Positions 25,047-38,939 of a stretch of 64,000 bases of DNA are shown piece after piece. The translations under genes and the position numbers were made by a program. The stretch is from Elysia chlorotica. Its lineage: Eukaryota > Mollusca > Gastropoda > Plakobranchidae. The DNA lies in contig RQTK01000006.1 in the NCBI GenBank assembly GCA_003991915.1, forward strand, positions 481,460 to 545,459, written 5' to 3'. Position 1 is the stretch's first letter; each line of letters starts with the position of its first letter. Below the pieces are notes generated by a model. The model was given only the letters and a program-made list of their open reading frames with translations, did not search any database and was not told where the DNA came from.

Positions 25047-25929
25047 ATTGTCTGGGATGTGTCTACAAATAATAAAAGCGTAAGCGCACATGAAACTCTA
25101 CGTCTCCAGGCTTTCCTACTATAAACACCAAGCTCCGATCCTCATATCTCCTGCTAGTCAATCCAGCGCACTAGCGATTGAGCTGTATCGCGCCGCCTAG
25201 AGCTCCAGACACAACATTCCGGCAGGCCCCTGTTGAAGTGCAACCAGTGTTGACTTGTGGTCACATGGTGCACTGCCCCAGGTTCCGCTCTCCTGGCCGA
25301 GTAAGCTTAGATAAAAGTGTGAGCGGATGGAGAGATGAGAGACCTTGCGCTAGCCCACCCCGTGGCGACAACGACGTCAATATGTAGGGAATATGCAGCG
25401 GCGTCCAATCACAGCCCTATCCAAGAATGATGAAGTTAATGAGCGATGAGGAAAGTGCCATGGGTTAGGGGCGTGATGTTGTAATCTGTTATCGGTTCGT
25501 GGGTCGCAAAGTCTGTAGTCGCAGATAGAGAGAACGGGAGAGTGGTGAGTACCCGCATTTGTCAGGAAATGCATAATATTAATGGCTGAGGTGGGCGGAA
25601 CGCTCAACATAATGTTAGTGGTATGACTGGAAGAGTCACTCGCTGAGCCGAATAACCTGACTGTGCGCCTACTGGCGTTTGCTGCTGCTGGCATCGGGCT
25701 CAACTTTTGCCACTGATGGTTGATGTTTCCTACTCACCCACAGTCCCACACGCCTGTTTTTCTGTCCGCCTACCTGTCTCTCCAACTCTTCCGCACAGGC
25801 CTCTTTTCCTCCGTGCGACTCTCTACCAGCATAGTCTAACACAACGGGTTTACCTGCTGCACTGAGTCAGATTCCCCATTCTTCCTCCGCCTAATCTCGT
25901 TCCTTTTCCGACTTGGAGAAGCTTCTCTT

Positions 25930-26230
25930 CTTCTTTTCTCTCTCTCTCGCTTCCTCTCTCTCTCTTTTCTCTCTCTCTCTGTCTTTCTCTCCATCTCTCG
26001 TTATCTCTCTAAGTTCCGCCCTCTCTCTCTCTCTTTGCTTCTATTTTTGTCTCGTTCTCTCCCTCTGTCTTCATCTCCTTTCCCATTTCTTCGTTCCTTT
26101 TATCTTTCTCCATCTCTCTTCACCTGTTCCAATCTTCTCTATTCTCTCTCCACCTCCCCAATATTTCTCTCCTCCTTCTCTGCACATCTCTCTCTTTCTC
26201 TGACCATTCTATCCATCTCCCTCCTTCCAC
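25930..26230 (+). repeat. Pyrimidine-rich (CT) tract
   Basis: About 300 bp of CT, CTT and CCT-rich sequence, less regular than the other CT arrays. The long open frames here are low-complexity artefacts. Confidence 0.85.
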
Positions 26231-28049
26231 CCCCCCACCCCCTCCAACTGTGTGCGCTCCCCATTGATATCCGCGCACGCGTCCCCTCCAGCCACCTGAC
26301 CCCACCAGCCTGTAGCCTGCCGAGCGTTCAGTGCTCACCTTTGCTGTATCTTCCTGAGCAGATCAGAACTCACTGGGAGTCTGGGCCGCGAGCATCCCTC
26401 CCCAAACCTCCTAGCAGGAGCAAGAAGCCACCGCCAACAAATCGCCCTCACACAAGTGCACAAAAACTGCCTTCGTTTTACGCCTATTATTCTCATAAAA
26501 ATGGCGTTCGTTTTTATTTACCGGCAGCAAAGTTTCGATGTAAGGAAGCGCTGAGTTCCGTGTTTTTTTTCTGCGGGTGCGTATCAGATTCAGCGCCAAT
26601 TAGGCCTGGCATTGGCTCCAGGTCGCAGACACACAATAAATCTGTGTCTCTCTCCTGGCCCGGATATCACCGCATCTGGGCTGTATTATCATCCGTCCTG
26701 GTCCCGAGGAATAAATCGGAGCGCTGTACCAGCACACACTCGCATTGCCTGACAAACTCAGCCTAAACTCTGCCAAACATTAGGCAGTCTGCAGTGCAGT
26801 TATTCTGTGATATAACAGAGGAATCAGTGCAACCACAAGGGACCGTTTAACACTGTGCCTTTTGTTTCATGTGAAATTGACGACATAAACGTAATTTCGC
26901 GTAACAGCCCCATTGGGTATTTCCAAAGCTGTTTTTATATTGGAAAGGAGAAGCCTGGAAGGAGACGGGTCTAATAATAAATATATGAAACTCAAGACAC
27001 TAGATCTAGATTTAAAGTAAGAGAGAAACCTCATCCGCATAGGGAACCAAGTAGCCAACCCGCAACACCGTCTCCTTCGTATCATCACTTCATCCTGGAT
27101 ACAAACCTGCAGTTTGTTTTCTGTTCCAAGCGTCAGCTTCACAGAAAACCCACGCTCATCAATCGTGGACGTTTCGATTCTGGATTATAATTCTGACGTG
27201 TGAAGGGCGATTTACCCAGATACCACTAGTCGCTTCGCTGAGGTGAGACAGAGGTTGTACTTTGTGTGTAGGTCTAGTGATTATGGATGTAGAATTACAT
27301 CTTTAGGTTGAGGTAGTGCTCAACAATGATTTCACATAGGCCAAAATGTTTTCGCTTTGTGTAGCTATTAATCTATTGCCTTGCACCTCAAACATGAAGA
27401 AAATGGCACATAGTGGTCCAATAGGTCACTAAGTATCTTATTTTTACGAATGTAAAAAGTTGTGGAACCGCCAACCTAAAGTCGCAAATTAAAATTGTAG
27501 GCCGGAAAGTGTAAAGGAAATGTTAACAAAAATGCATGTCTTTGTCGTAAGCTTGGCAGATCTATAGTTGTACCAAGGTTGACTTAGTAAGTCTATGGTC
27601 TGAGAGGTGAGAGCTATCTCCTAGTTAAATATCTACATTCTCCGAAGTTCCCTAGAGATCTTAAACAACGACTCTTTACTATGCAGAAAGCATTGGCCGT
27701 GTTACTTTGTATTATTTAAGTTCTGATCTGATTAGTTTCTCGGTAACAAAATTTAGTGTTTTTGTGTATGCATCGACGCTTTGCAAAAAATGTTCATTAT
27801 TTTATTATATATTTTGTGTCACACTTTATCTTCTTCCGTTTTACTCGTTCACTTCCAAGTACACTGGTGCCATTTTGAAACGTGCTGGTGGCTGTTTCAA
27901 AACTTTCATACATCGGCCCAGGTACCCCGTTTAAAAAACAAACAATAAACAACAACAAAACAAAACCATTGGAGAAAAACGTCGTCCATTTCTCCTTTTT
28001 ATATCTACCGCTCTTCCTTCCTCCCTCTCTTCCTAGCGAGCCAGCTTCC

Positions 28050-28105
28050 TACCTACCTGCCTACCTGACTACCTACCTACCTACCTACCTACCTACCTAC
28101 CTACC
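28050..28105 (+). repeat. (CTAC)n microsatellite
   Basis: About 55 bp of CTAC repeats with CTGC variants. Confidence 0.95.
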
Positions 28106-28314
28106 CGCCCGCACACCTTCTACCACGGTACCTCCGTACCACTATAACTGTTAATACAACGAAATTAGCATTAATCACTTAAATGTTCTACATAGAATCA
28201 CTCATCAGTCCCCACAGAATGCTGCTCTACAATCGTATAGCCATACGTTTTGCAAGTTTATCTACTTCTCCATGTATTTCTCTCTACGTGTCTATCTATG
28301 CATCTACCTATCAC

Positions 28315-28632
<318 letters not shown>

Positions 28633-29280
28633 TATCCCTCCCTCCTCCTTTCACCCAAACGGTAATTTTCTTGTTTACCTGTCGGTCTTAATCTTACCGA
28701 CTTTTCTATCTGTCTATCTGTCTGTCTGTCTGTCAGTCTCTATCTCTTTTTTGCTTTCCAGATTTTGTCCACTAATATTTTTTTCAGTTTTATGGAATAT
28801 TCAAAAATTGTGTTCGGCATAGTTTTACGAGTCTTTTACGTCAATATCCCGTTTTGAACGGCATCTGATATATTATGCAATCAAAAGAAAAAGGAAAAAA
28901 AAACAACTGGCTTTTACTGTTATTGTAGGCTCTATAATTGCATCATACTTTCTAAATCATGTACCGTCATGGTTTCTTGGTCCAGATATAGACTAGTGGA
29001 ACTTTGAAGTCAGATTTTAAATTCATTGACATGAAAGCGACTTATAAATAAATACCATACTTCAAAGACACTCAATTTCCCATATTTTTTGAAAGATATC
29101 ACTTGACGGAGTTTCCCGATTGACACTTCCTATTCTGTTAACTCGGTTAGTCTCTGGCGTCGTTGCCCAGGGAAACCAGGTGGCTCAGTCGGTAGAGCTC
29201 TAGTCTGAAACTTTGACCATCTTGTTAAACTTGGGATACTAATTATCTTCAAAAACAATTTGGAAAAAAAAACCCCGACC

Positions 29281-29407
29281 GTTGCGTTTTCTTCTACTGG
29301 TCATAGGTTGGTGTTAGTGTGCTGTGATTGTCCAAATCCCAAGTATATATATACATTCGCTCTGTGGTCAGGCCCACGATATAACCAAGGTGCTGACGTC
29401 GGACATT
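29281..29407 (+). repeat. SINE tail fragment
   Basis: Contains 'ggtcaggcccacgatataac', 'ggtgctgacgtcggacatta', a diverged form of the SINE 3' part 'cgtccacaatatagcc...tgctgttggacgtta'. A tRNA-like stretch (29165-29225, 'ggtggctcagtcggtagagc') lies just upstream. Confidence 0.5.
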
Positions 29408-30260
29408 AAGAATACATTTGCCCCTTTTTTTAATTTGAAAATTTTGATACACTAAAATCAAACAAAACGAAAAACAAAACAACTAAAAAAAGGGCCAAAG
29501 ACCAGGGGTTTAAAAAACAGAAGGTTGTGCGGTAGCATAATTTCTAAATAAGGAAATAGAAACAGGTTGTGTGGTTTATTTCGATGACCATTCGCATCGT
29601 ATAATTTGATGGTTTAAACTGCCTATTTCGACAATGAAATATTCTGCATATGGACCTTAAAAAAACATGGTACTGAAATAAAATATCCAATTTTCCAAGA
29701 AAAATGTATATTTCGACTTACTTCACACATTTATAATGATGTATTTTTGACATAAGTCAAAATAGCCATATTTTATGTGTCCGCATTTTTTGAGAATTCC
29801 ACGATCGTCGAAATAGGCAGTGCGGTCCCCAGCATAACTCACCCCCTAATCTTCCTCCAATTAACATTAAAATGAGATCTTTTGAAACATTATTTAGACG
29901 TTTCTGTCTGTCGGAGAGTGTACTTGTTTGGGTTTGTAAAGGAATGTGTACACGTATTTTCACCATTCCCTTTATGAAGTTCTTTGCGTAAGCCGTGTAT
30001 ATTCGATTAGCTTGTAGTAGACTAACGTCCACTGTAGATTGTAGCCCCTGCCGGGCGGAACTCTGATGTAACCATAGCAAATTAAGCCAATCACGGACCT
30101 GTTTTGACGGTCACGTGCCGTTGGCACCCAGCCTGGAACTGTCTTTGATCTGAGTGGTGGACTAGCCAATAATAATGTAGACGAATATACCCATGTTGAC
30201 TAATCGAGTATTGTGTATGTGATTTTTATTCTGAGCCCCGTCTCCTTGCTGTGTCCCCAG

Positions 30261-30346
30261 AGTGCAGCCTGAGCGGCGTGAGGGACCTGACGGAGGGCCT
30301 GTTCCAGCTGAGAGACTCGCAGCTCCACGCCCGGCTTGTGTTGAGG
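30261..30346 (+). CDS. Internal exon 4 of unidentified scaffold-like gene
   Basis: Acceptor ttgctgtgtccccag, donor gtaggt. 86 bp, phase 1 in (the G from exon 3 plus AG gives Glu) and phase 0 out. The 29 residues, ECSLSGVRDLTEGLFQLRDS then QLHARLVLR, form a compact amphipathic pattern that reads like a conserved helix. This is the least Ser/Pro-rich exon. It stands out by GC content from the AT-rich flanks. No family recognised. Confidence 0.8.
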
Positions 30347-31228
30347 GTAGGTCTCATCCATATATATATATACACCTGTGTAACAGCCTCACCTTGCGTC
30401 TAGCGCCAGGCTTCCTTAAGTACTTGTACAGACCAAGGCACTGAAAATGAAATAATTTTTTGCATAATTAGGATAACAGCAATCTGTTTTAAAATCTGTC
30501 ATAGATTGGACCGAATGGCACTCGGAAAGTTATTTTGGACAGCCCACTACTCTGAGCAGCTGAACGTTCCTAACTGTGACTTATGATTCAATAATGATAT
30601 ATTGTTTAGGTTAATGTGACTATACGCAGAAATGTTTTTATTTTATCTCGGTGACTATATTTTAGAAAGCCTTGGTCTATCGTCATCAAAATATTCTCTA
30701 AATAGAAGAAAGTCACCGCATAAAAATAAATTGAAATAATTAAAAGAGGGGGTTCTTATTCTAAGGTATATTGTTTAACTATTGGGCACAGTAATACAGC
30801 TCGAACAGTTTGCAGCTGAGCTGTGTTAGCTGAGCAGGTTTAAAAAAGGCAACAAGACAAGAAATAATTAGCTAGGGATCATTCTGTCCTTAAAAATCCG
30901 CTAAACTGTAGATAAATACCTTTGTTTCCCATGTTATTAGATACTTGTGTTCAGTTGGTTCAATCCAGCGAGTTCTTCTAAGTGCGCCACTAGTATGGCT
31001 GCGATAGACTCTCAAATCACGGCATGACACAATACCTGTATAATTTGGCTCATGAATTTCTCTGGTTCTTTCTTATCCCACCCAACTATTGTTTTGCTGC
31101 GGGCAAATGCATCATAATTAGAAGCTGTATCTGTTTCTCTCTGTATATCTGAGTCCGTAGTTCTGTGTTCTGTTTATTTCCCCCTTCACCCCGTCCCTCT
31201 TCTCTGCCTGTCTGTCTGTCTGTCTCTC

Positions 31229-31265
<37 letters not shown>

Positions 31266-31747
31266 AAGTTCAGTAAATGGTTGGTATCGCGACCTCATGA
31301 CACAGCCCGTACAACACACGAGAAACACTCGCATTTACACACATGACCTGAATAATGTCTGTGTACACATCTACAATGACGTCATTCTTTTTTCACAATA
31401 ATGACAAGGCGCACAGACATGTCCTAAAAATAACAGTTGTGCAGTAGACAGATTAAAAAAAGAAAGAGAAAGAAAGAACACAAATCTGGATGGGGGATGA
31501 AGAAAGAAAAGCAACCCAGGAACTGTCAAGTTATCTGAGAGAAAAAGGGATAGAAGATCTGATAGCATGGGGAATTCCCGCTCTGTTTATAGAGGCCATG
31601 CACCAGGACGCGCATGTTCCATATCCCTGGCCTGTAACACCTGACAACAGACATGCTGCAGGCGGCGCAGAGATGCTAGTCTGTGACGTTAACCGCACCC
31701 ACTGTTTCCGATCTACCGCGTCACCACGTTAAATAATTGATGATCGC

Positions 31748-33046
31748 CACTAGGTTAATATGGCGCTTGCCTGTAATGTTACAGCACCATTTTTTCCATT
31801 CTACTTCAGGTGATTATAGAATAAGTGATACAATATCTATTTAAGACTCCGCCGCTTAAGAACTCAATCCGTTTTAGAACCCACTTTCCCTGTTAAAATA
31901 TCTCTCTAATTTTTATCATTATTAACAGATAGTGTAGAACTTTTCCATTGCCCCTCTGATCGCCACGATGTGCTGTCTTGATTGAAAAAATCCAAATCGC
32001 ACCAAAGATAACTACTGAATACGGAAGCATCAACGCTTGCCAATTGATACACAGACATCTCGCAGGCTTCTAGTGAAAATGTTGGTGCTTGATTAAACGT
32101 CTTTTCAACTACAAACCTACTTCCAACCACCGCGGAAAAAATATCTAAAAGTCCTAGGTCTACTTATAATTCTTCCAATGGTTTGCCTCCACTAAGTGTA
32201 ATTCACAAGTTACAATAAACTCTGAGGCATGCAGGATTGCATTCGTTTGTCCCTAGACGTTTTATAAGCCCATCGGCAAGTGTTGATGCAATGGTTGTCT
32301 CTGGTGCGGTTCGGGTTTATCCAATCAAGATATCAAGCAACTCAGAAAGACACAAATACGCTAGTAAACCTGCTCGCTAGCTAGGGGGGTTGGTTTGGGT
32401 TGGTTTAACGTCCAACAGCAGCACTACATAGGCTATATTGTGGACGGACCCCAAGACGGACGTCTGACAATTTTATGTGCTGCCACACACGAGACATGGC
32501 GGCGATACCATGACTCCTGTCTCAGCCGGTCACAATATACTGACACCGACCCAACCAGAAAGGAACGCACCAGCCAGGATTCGAACTCGGGACCTTTTGC
32601 GTCGGAAGCCGATGTTCTACCCCTGGACCACCACCCCTTCTCGCTAGCTTGGAAGCGTAGTGGTCTAGTGCTGAAAAACATGCTCGCTTTGAGTGGCAAG
32701 GCGATTTGGTGCTGATGCATCTGCATGTCGAGAGTTCTAATCCCACAAAACAATAATTTTTCTGCCAATTTCACTAAAAGCCTATATCTAACCACTGCGG
32801 AAAAATACCTAAAAACTTGAGCTCTACGTACTAGTTCTACTATAACTGAACTTAAACTCTACGGTGACTACCTACTGTGCAGTGCCTCTCTCGCTAAGTT
32901 CAGCGAAAGATTATGACTGTGTTTGTGTCTCTGGCAGACCACCCGCAATACGCGAATCGAGCAAGACCAAGAACAAAAGTACTTGGGAGAATTTATTTAT
33001 AACGCAGAAAATACTCCATGATATTGATAACTGTACAGCCTGCACA
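31748..33046 (+). repeat. 1.3-kb tandem duplication, unit 1 (with SINE)
   Basis: Begins 'cactaggttaatatggcgct' and is repeated from 33047 with scattered substitutions and small indels. Unit 1 is longer because of the SINE at 32383-32639. A tRNA-like stretch lies in both units (here about 32655-32745: 'gtagtggtctagtgctg', 'gagagttctaatccca'). Confidence 0.9.
32383..32639 (-). mobile_element. Complete tRNA-derived SINE with target-site duplication
   Basis: The clearest SINE here. In minus sense it starts with a tRNA-like head (ggggtggtggtccaggggta, then 'gaacatcggcttccgacgc') and a B-box-like 'gagttcgaatcctgg'. The body contains 'gaccggctgagacaggagtc' and 'acataaaattgtcagacgtc'. It ends 'ctgttggacgttaaaccaac'. 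It is flanked by the 10-bp repeat ctcgctagct (32373-32382 and 32640-32649). The matching place in unit 2 (about 33700-33715, ctccctagctagg) lacks the insert, so element borders are directly visible. 257 bp, noncoding, mobilised in trans by a LINE if active. Confidence 0.9.
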
Positions 33047-34100
33047 CACTAGGTTAATATGGCGCTTGTCTGTAATGTTACAGCACCATTCTACTTCAGG
33101 TGATTATAGATAAGTGATACAATATCTATTTAAGACTCCGCCGCTTAAGAACTCTATCCGTTTTAGAACCCACTTTCCCTGTTAAAAATATCTCTCTAAT
33201 TTTTATCATTCTTAACAGATAAATAGTGTAGGACTTTTCCATTGCCCCTCTGATCGCCACTATGTACTGTCTTGATTAGAAAAATCCAGATCACACCAAA
33301 GATAACTACTGAATACGGAAGCATCAACGCTTGCCAATTGATACACAGACATCTCGCAGGCTTCTAGTGAAAATGTTGGTGCTTGATTAATTGTCTTTTC
33401 AACTACAAACCTACTTCCCACCACCGCGTAAAATACCTATAACATCCTAGCTCTACTTATAATTCTTCCAATGGTTTGCCTCCACTAAGTCTAATTCACA
33501 AGTTACAATAAACTTTGAGGCATACACTATTGCATTCGTTTGTACCTAGACGTTTTTTTAGCCCATCGGCAAATGTTGATGCAATGGTTGTCTTTGGTGC
33601 GGTTCGGGTTTATCCAATCAAGATAGCAAGCAACCATAGATTTATATAGTCTATGCAAGCAACTCAGAAAGACACACGTAGCTAGCCAAGAACCTTCTCC
33701 CTAGCTAGGAAGCGTAGTGGTCTAGTGCCGTAAACCATGGTCTCTTTGAGTGGCAAGGCGATTCGGTGCTGATGCATCTGCAAGTCGAGAGTTCTAATCC
33801 CACTAAATTTCTTAATTATTTTTCTTCCATTTTCACTAAAAGCCTATATCTAACCACTGCGGAAAAATACCTAAAAACTTGAGCTCTACTTACTAGTTCT
33901 ATTATAACTGAACTTAAACTCTACGGTGACTACCTACTGTGCAGTACCTCTATCGCTAAGGTCAGCGAAAGATTATGACTGTGTTTGTGTCTCTGGCAGA
34001 CCACCTGCAAAACGTCAATCGAGCAAGACCAAGAACAAAAGTACTTGGGAGAATTTATTTACAACGCAAAAATACTCCATGATAACTGTACAGTGTACAC
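33047..34100 (+). repeat. 1.3-kb tandem duplication, unit 2 (empty site)
   Basis: Second copy of 31748-33046 without the SINE. It has a small local duplication near 33627-33670 ('gcaagcaac...ctatgcaagcaac'). The short open frames at 32864 and 33926 are duplicate translations of the same noncoding sequence. Confidence 0.9.
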
Positions 34101-34106
34101 CTCCGA

Positions 34107-34190
34107 CTGATGTGACCGGCTGAGACAAGAGTCAGGCTACATAGTGCTGATGTCGGACGTTAAAACCAACTCAACTCAACTCAACCCGAC
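34107..34190 (+). repeat. SINE 3' fragment
   Basis: 'tgtgaccggctgagacaaga' joined to 'catagtgctgatgtcggacg' and an 'aactcaactc' tail. Same family as 32383-32639 with an internal deletion. Confidence 0.75.
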
Positions 34191-34749
34191 TAGTGTACTG
34201 TAACTGATCGGAAACGCCAAAATAGAACTCCCCGTCCACTGTGAGAAGTCCACTAGCTCAGCCAATCGGGGCTCGGTCTCCCGCAGGCCTCTCGGACCTT
34301 TGACGCCCCACCATGGGAACCAAGCTAGGCGAGGTTTAAATAGTACCTTGCCTTCACCAGGATGTGTCTGTGTGAAGTTACCGGGTGGGCACAGAGTCTT
34401 GGTATGTCAAATGTCTCTTGATGGTATCATGAACAATTGTCAGAGATTCATGTTAGGACCCACCCTCGATATAGTCTAGTTGCCGCTGAATTTGGGCGTC
34501 CGATCAAGTGACCACCCTGCAAGGAGGGATCAATAATATTGCCTTGACCTTTAGTCTAAAATATGACGTCAGAACGACATTTCCCACAACAGGCGCATAT
34601 AGTGCCGCTCTTTGGTCGGCTTATCGCGTTAGATATGGTGGTCTGGTTACCATGGAAACCAGAGATAGGGCCCCTGGCGCCTACCATTTAGTTTGCTGCT
34701 GAGCAGGCGGTAGTAGCATCTCGTGTAGCCTCTCTTTCTATCTTTGTTT

Positions 34750-34844
34750 ATCGCTTACTCACCTCCTTTCTATCTCTCTCTCTCTATTCATCGTACTATT
34801 CTCTTTCTGTTTTTGCTCTCTTTGTATGTATTCATCTTACTTAT

Positions 34845-34907
<63 letters not shown>

Positions 34908-35165
34908 TCATTTTCGTCAAAAGTTCTATTCAACTATCTTTGTTTTTCCCGGTATATATATCTGTTTAAGTTTTACTCATTTGCCCAACATGTCTCTCTG
35001 TCTATCTTCCTCTCTCTTTATCTACATCTCCCCCCTCCCCTTATTTCTCTCCCTTTATCGTCCCACCCATCCTTCATTTGTCGCTCTCTCTCTCTGTTGT
35101 CTCTCTCTCTGTCTCTCTCCCCCCCCCCCTCCCTCTCCTCCCCCCCCCCCCCCCCCCGTCTCTCT
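34750..35165 (+). repeat. Pyrimidine-rich (CT)n and C-run tract
   Basis: CT arrays (34850-34910, 35080-35120) and C runs up to about 16 bp (35142-35157). Confidence 0.9.
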
Positions 35166-35520
35166 TCCTATCTTTTTTTTTCACTAATCCCAGCGAAAAT
35201 TTAATTTGCTATTTTAAATTGATGCGTCCATGCGTTCAATATTGCATAATATCGGGATTGTCTCTATTCAACCTATTAATACGCGAAAATAGATAGCAGA
35301 TGTATGTAGCATGCGGATATTTTGTTTATAATGCCAACTACGTGGAGGTACACTGGGCTACGAGATTGTAAACCTTCCTGGTTATATCTTAAAGAATAAA
35401 GAGAGTAGGGGAGTTAATATTTTAAGGGCACTCTAGGGAGACAGAAGGCAGGTAAGAAGACAGACAAAAAGTAGCAAAGGAGAGAGGAAATGATGAAGAT
35501 AGATAAATAGAGAGGGAGAA

Positions 35521-35650
<130 letters not shown>

Positions 35651-35949
35651 AGAGGGGCACAGTATGGAAAAAAGAGGGAGGTGTTGGGTGGATGGAGAAA
35701 TAGAGAACTGGATTGTAGTAGAGAAAAAAGTAATACCGAGCGACAGGACGAAAGAAAGATGGAAGCAATGGGAGAGATTTACCTAGTATACTGTCTGCCA
35801 CCTGTTCTGAAATCGGCGCCAACTTGATTTAAAGCCCAGGAAACAGGCGGGCAGACCTGGCCTTAAACCGTTACAGAGGACCAGAGCTTGATGCATCCCG
35901 ATAGATTCACTCTTACCTGGACCGTTAGTCTGCATCAGGAAGCTGGGCA

Positions 35950-36004
35950 GACACACACACACACACACATACATACACACACACGCACATACACACACGC
36001 ACAT
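35950..36004 (+). repeat. (CA)n microsatellite
   Basis: CA repeat with CATA and CGCA interruptions. Confidence 0.9.
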
Positions 36005-36365
36005 AAAAGGGAACTCGAACAGTCGAAGACTCATAAGAAATACAATGTGTATTAAATTATAGATGGATTTTTAAGTGCAATGCTATTCTATGTCTGAGTG
36101 CATTTTATTAGATAAATCTCACCTGACATATTGAAAGGCACTTGAATTAGATTTTTTTTACCGTCTGCTAAATCGCCTAGACTTCTAATTGCTGGCGTCG
36201 GATGTTGACAAACCAATCTCTGTCTTCACCTAAATAATTGCGCCCCTTTTGTCTAATGTGTCAAAACAGCGTATTGCATTGCTGGAAAAAAGTCAATGCT
36301 AATGAGGAATTATTGGATGATTAGAAAAAGAAACTATATGATTTTAAGCGATGCAATTTGTACTC

Positions 36366-36480
36366 CATGACATGACCGAATCAGACACAAGTCGTGTTAA
36401 CCCCACTTCGTCTAGTGTGGAAGTATGTTAAAGTTCCCAGACGTTAGTCAAGGGACCCGTTTGCGAAAAACTATCCTGTG
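36366..36480 (+). repeat. Highly diverged SINE fragment
   Basis: 'catgaccgaatcagacacaa', 'agttcccagacgttagtcaa' and 'gggacccgtttgcg' follow the order of the SINE body but with many changes. Confidence 0.4.
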
Positions 36481-38939
36481 TCTGGCGATATATTTCAAGA
36501 AAGCCTATTATGCATTACTATGAAGAAAGCACCCAAACAAGCCATGCACTAGTTTTTTTAAAGAAAAATTACCCTTTATCGAATGTCGTGTTTTGACACT
36601 TATCCATATATGTCCGTGTGTCCGTGGGCCCTTACTTTTTATATAACCAAAATGGGCATTAAATGAAGACAAAAGAACATTACAAAGGAAGATTTAAAAA
36701 AAATACCAAGGAATAAATTCTAGTGCTAGTTATTGTTTGATCATTACTAGTCATGCTGAATAGGCTGAAACAATTACTCTCTACGGATCAATCTGAACTA
36801 ACTCTCCTGATGCTCTCTGAGAGATACATCACTGTTACACTTATTAAGCTAAAATCTGTTCACTTCGATCATTTCGGTGACTTGGCTTTTGCTTAAGGAG
36901 GCCTTGATCTTGGCCCTCCAGTTATCTTCAGTCCAGATAACTTAAAACTCATCTATTTGGCATTTCTATCAACGGACCATGTAGAAGTCTGTGGCGCATG
37001 TCTTGGTGTTTTGCAATCATAAAGACAAGTCTTGGTTTCCGTATTCAACGCTCGAAAGTAACAGCAACACAAATCTTCAAAAAGTGATTTGAGCGGGCAG
37101 TCGATATCGCCCATCAACTTATGAAAGCTGGATTATTGTCTCACGGGACAAACAAAGCAAAGTTTTATAGGCGAAGAGGCAAAGCTCGCAGAGACAGAAA
37201 GAGATTTAACACAAAGACCGCTTTATTCTCTGCCGGTCCCTGTCTCTGTTTACATCCAATGCGCCCCGGCCTATGTCGTTCCTTTCCTCCACTTTGTAGC
37301 TCCCGAAATAGCTGAGCATAATACCAAGCTGTCTGGGCACGGGCTTAACTAATAATGATTAAAAAATAATAATAATAACACCGAGTTTGTGTCTTATCTT
37401 CCGTTATGTGGGCGAAATTAGCTCTCCGTCTCTCTGCTCCTGCATATTACATGGCAGATATTAGGTTTATCATTCGTAGAAACGAAACATGAAACGGTGA
37501 GTCATATTATGAGTAGCTTTGAGTTGGAATAAAGAATTTTTTGGCCCGTAATATTTCATCGCTCTAAATAGAATCAGAGTCATGCTTTGGAGTCCATTTT
37601 GTATTTGTCTAAGATTTAGAGACTTTCAAAGGCTGAGGAATCACGGGATTTAATTTTTGGATCCCTTCTGCAAGTCAAGAATTCACATCTCTCTCTGTTT
37701 TCGCCTCTATATTTTCATCGCTTAGTAGTGTCCTTTTTTCCTTCTCTCCTTTTGTCAGTATCATCGCCATCGTCGTTTGTGGCCCCAACACTTGCTCGAT
37801 CGAGTGCTTGTTAACTTTGAACTCAGCGTTCTAAAACTTCGATCTGTGTAATCAATAGATCAGTGGAGATAACACCCAGGGATCCGGTAGACGCAGTCGC
37901 ACTATCCTTATGGTGAAACCACCCTAAACATGTACCTTTCCAGTGAGTAGAAAATTCAACTAAGGCCCTCCAGAAGAGCGTGTGCACTAATATATAAAAT
38001 ATGTCCGTTTTCAATGTGGGCATTTGAGGGAGTCAGTACAAACATGCTTTTAACTTAGGCCCCCGACTGAGACTGCTTTAAACACTGAAATGTACACTTA
38101 GTCGGTGTCTAAGCTTGTAGCCGCGTTGTACTTGCTACTCCTACAGTGTGAGCAGGGAGCGATACCCGAGTCGTCTCGTGCTAGAGCTTAGAGCTCTATC
38201 CTGTTGGCACCAGACATCTCATACAGAATGTCAGGGAACATCGGTGCAGAGGGAACAGGTTGTATCTTCTTTCTCCAACAAGAAACTGGATTTCATAGAA
38301 GAGACTAGGAACATAAAATTATAAGTTGTTTTTTTTAGATAGGGGAACGCTGGAAGAAAACGTTGTTTAAATAGTATGTACTTTAATTTTTGTCGTGAAA
38401 AGGTGGATACTTAGTGAATGAGCGATATGTTAAGCTAACGACAAGTTTGTTGGTAAAGACTTTTTAAAATTTGAAGGATATATGAGATGGATAATTAGTT
38501 GATACATTATATATATATTAAGAGAGAAAGAAAGAAATAGAGAGAGAGTGAGAGAGAGAGAAGAGAGAGAGCAAACGAGTAGGATAAAAAATAGAGCATT
38601 AGGATATATAAAAGGCGCGGCTAGACATACAGACAGACTGTCAAAGAAGGTTAAGATAACATAAGGTAAGCCTTTATTATCCCATAGTCAACTTTTCCTT
38701 GGTCGTATAAATTAATTTTCAATTGAACAACATCAATGCATATGTGAAAAGTAATAATAAAGTTAACGTTTTACCTAGACGTGTGACGTTTTTGAAAGTA
38801 TACACTTTCAGACATACATAATTATTATTTGGAAAATCATAACTCTTTACGCATAATATTATAAATGATATACAAGCAAACACATACTCGTACAAACACG
38901 TCTGCGGAGTATGGCATTTTTGTAACAATCTGATGGAGG

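Noticed and set aside
26035-26766. 243-residue open frame on plus strand
   Set aside because: First half is a CT-rich tract; the second half has no recognisable domain and no good splice context. The slightly higher GC may be a conserved noncoding region, but I cannot show it.
29165-29225. Possible tRNA gene (ggtggctcagtcggtagagc)
   Set aside because: A and B box-like parts are present but the arms do not fold into a complete cloverleaf by eye. Many similar fragments in the window point to SINE heads.
31490-31732. 80-residue open frame (GDEERKATQELSSYLREKGI...)
   Set aside because: Looks protein-like at first, but no splice borders in phase and no known family; likely chance.
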